Below are positions 62,607 through 64,000 of a stretch of 64,000 nt of DNA, in pieces. How positions within the stretch are numbered: position 1 is the stretch's first letter; each line of letters begins with the position of its first letter. The notes below the pieces were generated by a model. The model was given only the letters and a program-made list of their open reading frames with translations, was not told where the DNA came from and did not search any database. The stretch covers positions 434,001-498,000 of the forward strand of contig NZ_SNXB01000003.1 in assembly GCF_004362055.1 (NCBI RefSeq). Reading direction: 5' to 3'. A program made the translations under genes and the position numbers. The stretch comes from Flavobacterium sp. 245. GTDB taxonomy: Bacteria > Bacteroidota > Bacteroidia > Flavobacteriales > Flavobacteriaceae.

Positions 62607-62969
62607 TTAATTTGATTTTACAATTCTATTCATAAAGGGAAAATATTTATTAAACTCAATCATCAAACTATCTCCGACTTTTAATTCTTTTCTATTACTG
62701 ACATTGAAATATTCTTCATTGTCGTAATAGAACTTATAAGAGTAACTGAATTTATCTGTCAAATGTCCTCTTCTTTCATAATTTTTTTCATCAATAATGT
62801 ACCCTTTTGCATATTCAACATTGAAATTGGATAAAATTGTTGAATAAATTAAAGGTTCTCTAAACACGAATAATATAAAAAAAAATACCAATCCTATTTT
62901 TAGATAATCTTTGCTATACTCTTTTAAATGTGATTTTTTATTTTTTTGCTTACTCTTTTTCAAGCTCAT
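62607..62969 (-). CDS. Cassette 11: single-TM protein with small beta domain
   Basis: 120 aa. Lysine-rich start (MSLKKSKQKNKKSHLKEYS), one helix (about 24-47), then a ~70-residue beta domain (FSYSYKFYYDNEEYFNVS, VGDSLMIEFNKYFPFMNRIV) similar in pattern to DUF3592-type extracytoplasmic domains. Function unknown. Confidence 0.7.
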   Translation of the reverse strand: MSLKKSKQKNKKSHLKEYSKDYLKIGLVFFFILFVFREPLIYSTILSNFNVEYAKGYIIDEKNYERRGHLTDKFSYSYKFYYDNEEYFNVSNRKELKVGDSLMIEFNKYFPFMNRIVKSN

Positions 62970-63028
62970 TCAATTTTAAAATTTATCTAATTGGTTACCG
63001 AATTGGTATAATTCAATGCGCTTGCATA

Positions 63029-63155
63029 TAACGTTCTGGCACTACAGCGGGTTTGGGACTAAATTAAGCCCTATTTTCGGATTTGCCAAATCATCCAAAA
63101 TACAAAACCATATTTCCATTAAACCAAATGCCCAAATCCGTTGTAGTGGCTGTTA
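63029..63155 (-). repeat. attC-like repeat R12
   Basis: 127 bp, TAAC...GTTA, common stem type. Confidence 0.9.
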
Positions 63156-63175
63156 TAGGTAGCTTTTCTTGGTTT

Positions 63176-63667
63176 TTACATGTTAAAGTATGCTTCAACT
63201 TTTTCCCAAGTTGGATCTTGGTTTATTTTGTATCCAAATCCTCTTAATAGACCTTCTTTGTTAACTTGCGTTTGCAGGTATTTATTAACTTCTTCTGGAT
63301 TATTTAAATAAATAAAACAATCTAGAAAATTGTCGTTGTAGATGTGTCCGATATAGTGAGCAATTTCAATTTTTTGAATTTCTTTTAAAAGTTCATCTTC
63401 AAGTTTATTTGCAATTTTACTTTCACTTTCTATTGGCAAAGTATTTTCTGTACAATTTTCGATTTTCAGAGCTATATTGATTTCCAAGCACCAAGGATAT
63501 TTTGCCTTTTCAATGAAATTTTTATAAGCAAAATCAATCGAGCCGAGCATCGAGTTTCCGTCTTGATAATCAGCTTCAATTACATAGAAATTATCTTTAG
63601 AGAAAAAATTTCCGTTCTTTTTTTGTTCATTTTTATTTCCAAATAACTTAGATAGGAAAGCTGTCAT
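63176..63667 (-). CDS. Cassette 12: DUF695-like protein
   Basis: 163 aa, no signal peptide. DUF695 pattern: YPWCLEINIALKIEN, IANKLEDELLKEIQKIEIAHYIGHIYNDNFLDCFIYLNNPEEV split by short gaps, and the terminal QDPTWEKVEAYF. Start MTAFLSKLFGNKNEQKK. Stop is 20 bp from R12. Distinct from the lipoprotein DUF695 of cassette 7. Function unknown. Confidence 0.72.
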   Translation of the reverse strand: MTAFLSKLFGNKNEQKKNGNFFSKDNFYVIEADYQDGNSMLGSIDFAYKNFIEKAKYPWCLEINIALKIENCTENTLPIESESKIANKLEDELLKEIQKIEIAHYIGHIYNDNFLDCFIYLNNPEEVNKYLQTQVNKEGLLRGFGYKINQDPTWEKVEAYFNM

Positions 63668-63705
63668 ATTTTTTCTTTTAAGTCTATTTTTTCTAAAGTT
63701 GCCTA

Positions 63706-63832
63706 TAACGTTCTGTCACTACAGCGGGTTTGGGACTAAATTAAGCTCATTCTTCGGATTTGCCAAATCATACCAAATACAAAACCAACTTCCCATTAAG
63801 CCAATTGCCCAAATCAGTTGTAGTAGCTGTTA
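63706..63832 (-). repeat. attC-like repeat R13
   Basis: 127 bp, TAAC...GTTA, common stem type except CAGTTGTAG in the right arm. The array continues past it to the window end. Confidence 0.9.
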
Positions 63833-64000
63833 TGTGCTGGCTTTTCCACTATTTTTATTAATCATTTTTTCTATTTCGGTTATTTCTTCGCTATGTTTTT
63901 CAGCATTAAAATTTCTGTTTTTTCCGAAATAGAAAACATCATTGTGGTCATAAATCAAGGCCCAATTTAGAGTTTTGTCCCAAATTAATTCGTTTGTTCC
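63830..64000 (-). CDS. Cassette 13: C-terminal part of an unknown protein (runs off window)
   Basis: The last 56 codons are visible (GTNELIWDKTLNWALIYDHN at the window edge, ending SGKAST). The TAA stop comes from the TAAC core of repeat R13. The frame has no internal stop and its composition matches the other cassette genes. Start and identity lie beyond 64 kb. Confidence 0.65.
   Translation of the reverse strand, partial: GTNELIWDKTLNWALIYDHNDVFYFGKNRNFNAEKHSEEITEIEKMINKNSGKAST

Noticed and set aside
55423..63832. Regularly spaced repeats considered as a CRISPR array
   Set aside because: Repeats are ~126 bp, intervals are ~500-650 bp and hold intact genes; no cas genes. Not CRISPR.
55423..63832. 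Repeats considered as a MITE or REP family inserted after each gene
   Set aside because: No target-site duplications; instead each gene segment has its own long complementary ends, all genes face one way, and every interval has one gene. A cassette model explains this better, though a whole-genome search was not possible.

Overview
The window looks like a chromosomal segment of a Flavobacterium-type bacterium (Bacteroidota). The evidence is the low G+C content, TAnnTTTG -7 promoter motifs, a gliding/type IX secretion C-terminal sorting domain, bacillithiol synthesis (bshC), DUF4295 beside L33/L28/ftsY, and many SPII lipoproteins. No tRNA, rRNA or CRISPR array was recognised.

Layout. 1-9.2 kb: the end of a two-component system, a metallo-beta-lactamase-fold hydrolase, a GIY-YIG gene beside dispersed palindromes, a B12-binding radical SAM protein and a giant T9SS-exported surface protein. 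9.2-32.4 kb: mostly housekeeping genes. These are an alpha/beta hydrolase, an SdpR/SdpI-like pair, an MHS-type MFS transporter, bshC, ndk, a DUF721 protein, the rpmB-rpmG-DUF4295-ftsY cluster with a previously uncalled 59-aa membrane protein, cinA, an Hpt protein, an FAH-family enzyme, a DnaQ-like exonuclease, a 2-oxoacid dehydrogenase E2, a GT2, an Omp85-like protein and two NagX/YeiB-like membrane acyltransferases. 31.6-48.6 kb: a Wzx/Wzy/Wza/Wzc capsule or exopolysaccharide locus. It also holds two TagD-like cytidylyltransferases, a CDP-glycerol glycerophosphotransferase and a GDPD lipoprotein, which suggests a glycerol-phosphate-decorated polymer. 49-51.2 kb: a secreted protein and two small membrane proteins.

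51.4-64 kb is accessory DNA. A tyrosine recombinase, a MobC-like protein and a MOB relaxase form an integrative mobilizable element. Its left end appears to sit in the first codons of an ABC-F-type gene, at an 8-7-8 inverted core site. From 55.4 kb to the window end runs the most striking feature: 13 copies of a ~126-bp imperfect palindrome alternating with 12 complete and one partial single-gene segment, all genes on the minus strand. The repeats start TAAC and end GTTA. They fold better as the + strand (the strand opposite the coding strand) because two G.T wobbles replace A.C mismatches, and the stems co-vary between copies. Each gene segment carries its own 13-16 bp complementary ends, as expected if each segment once existed as a circle closed at the repeat. 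This is the architecture of an integron gene-cassette array (attC-like sites). No integron integrase is in the window; by orientation it should lie beyond 64 kb or be absent. Cassette products are small lipoproteins, membrane proteins, secreted proteins, two DUF695-like proteins and one apparent ABC pseudo-ATPase.
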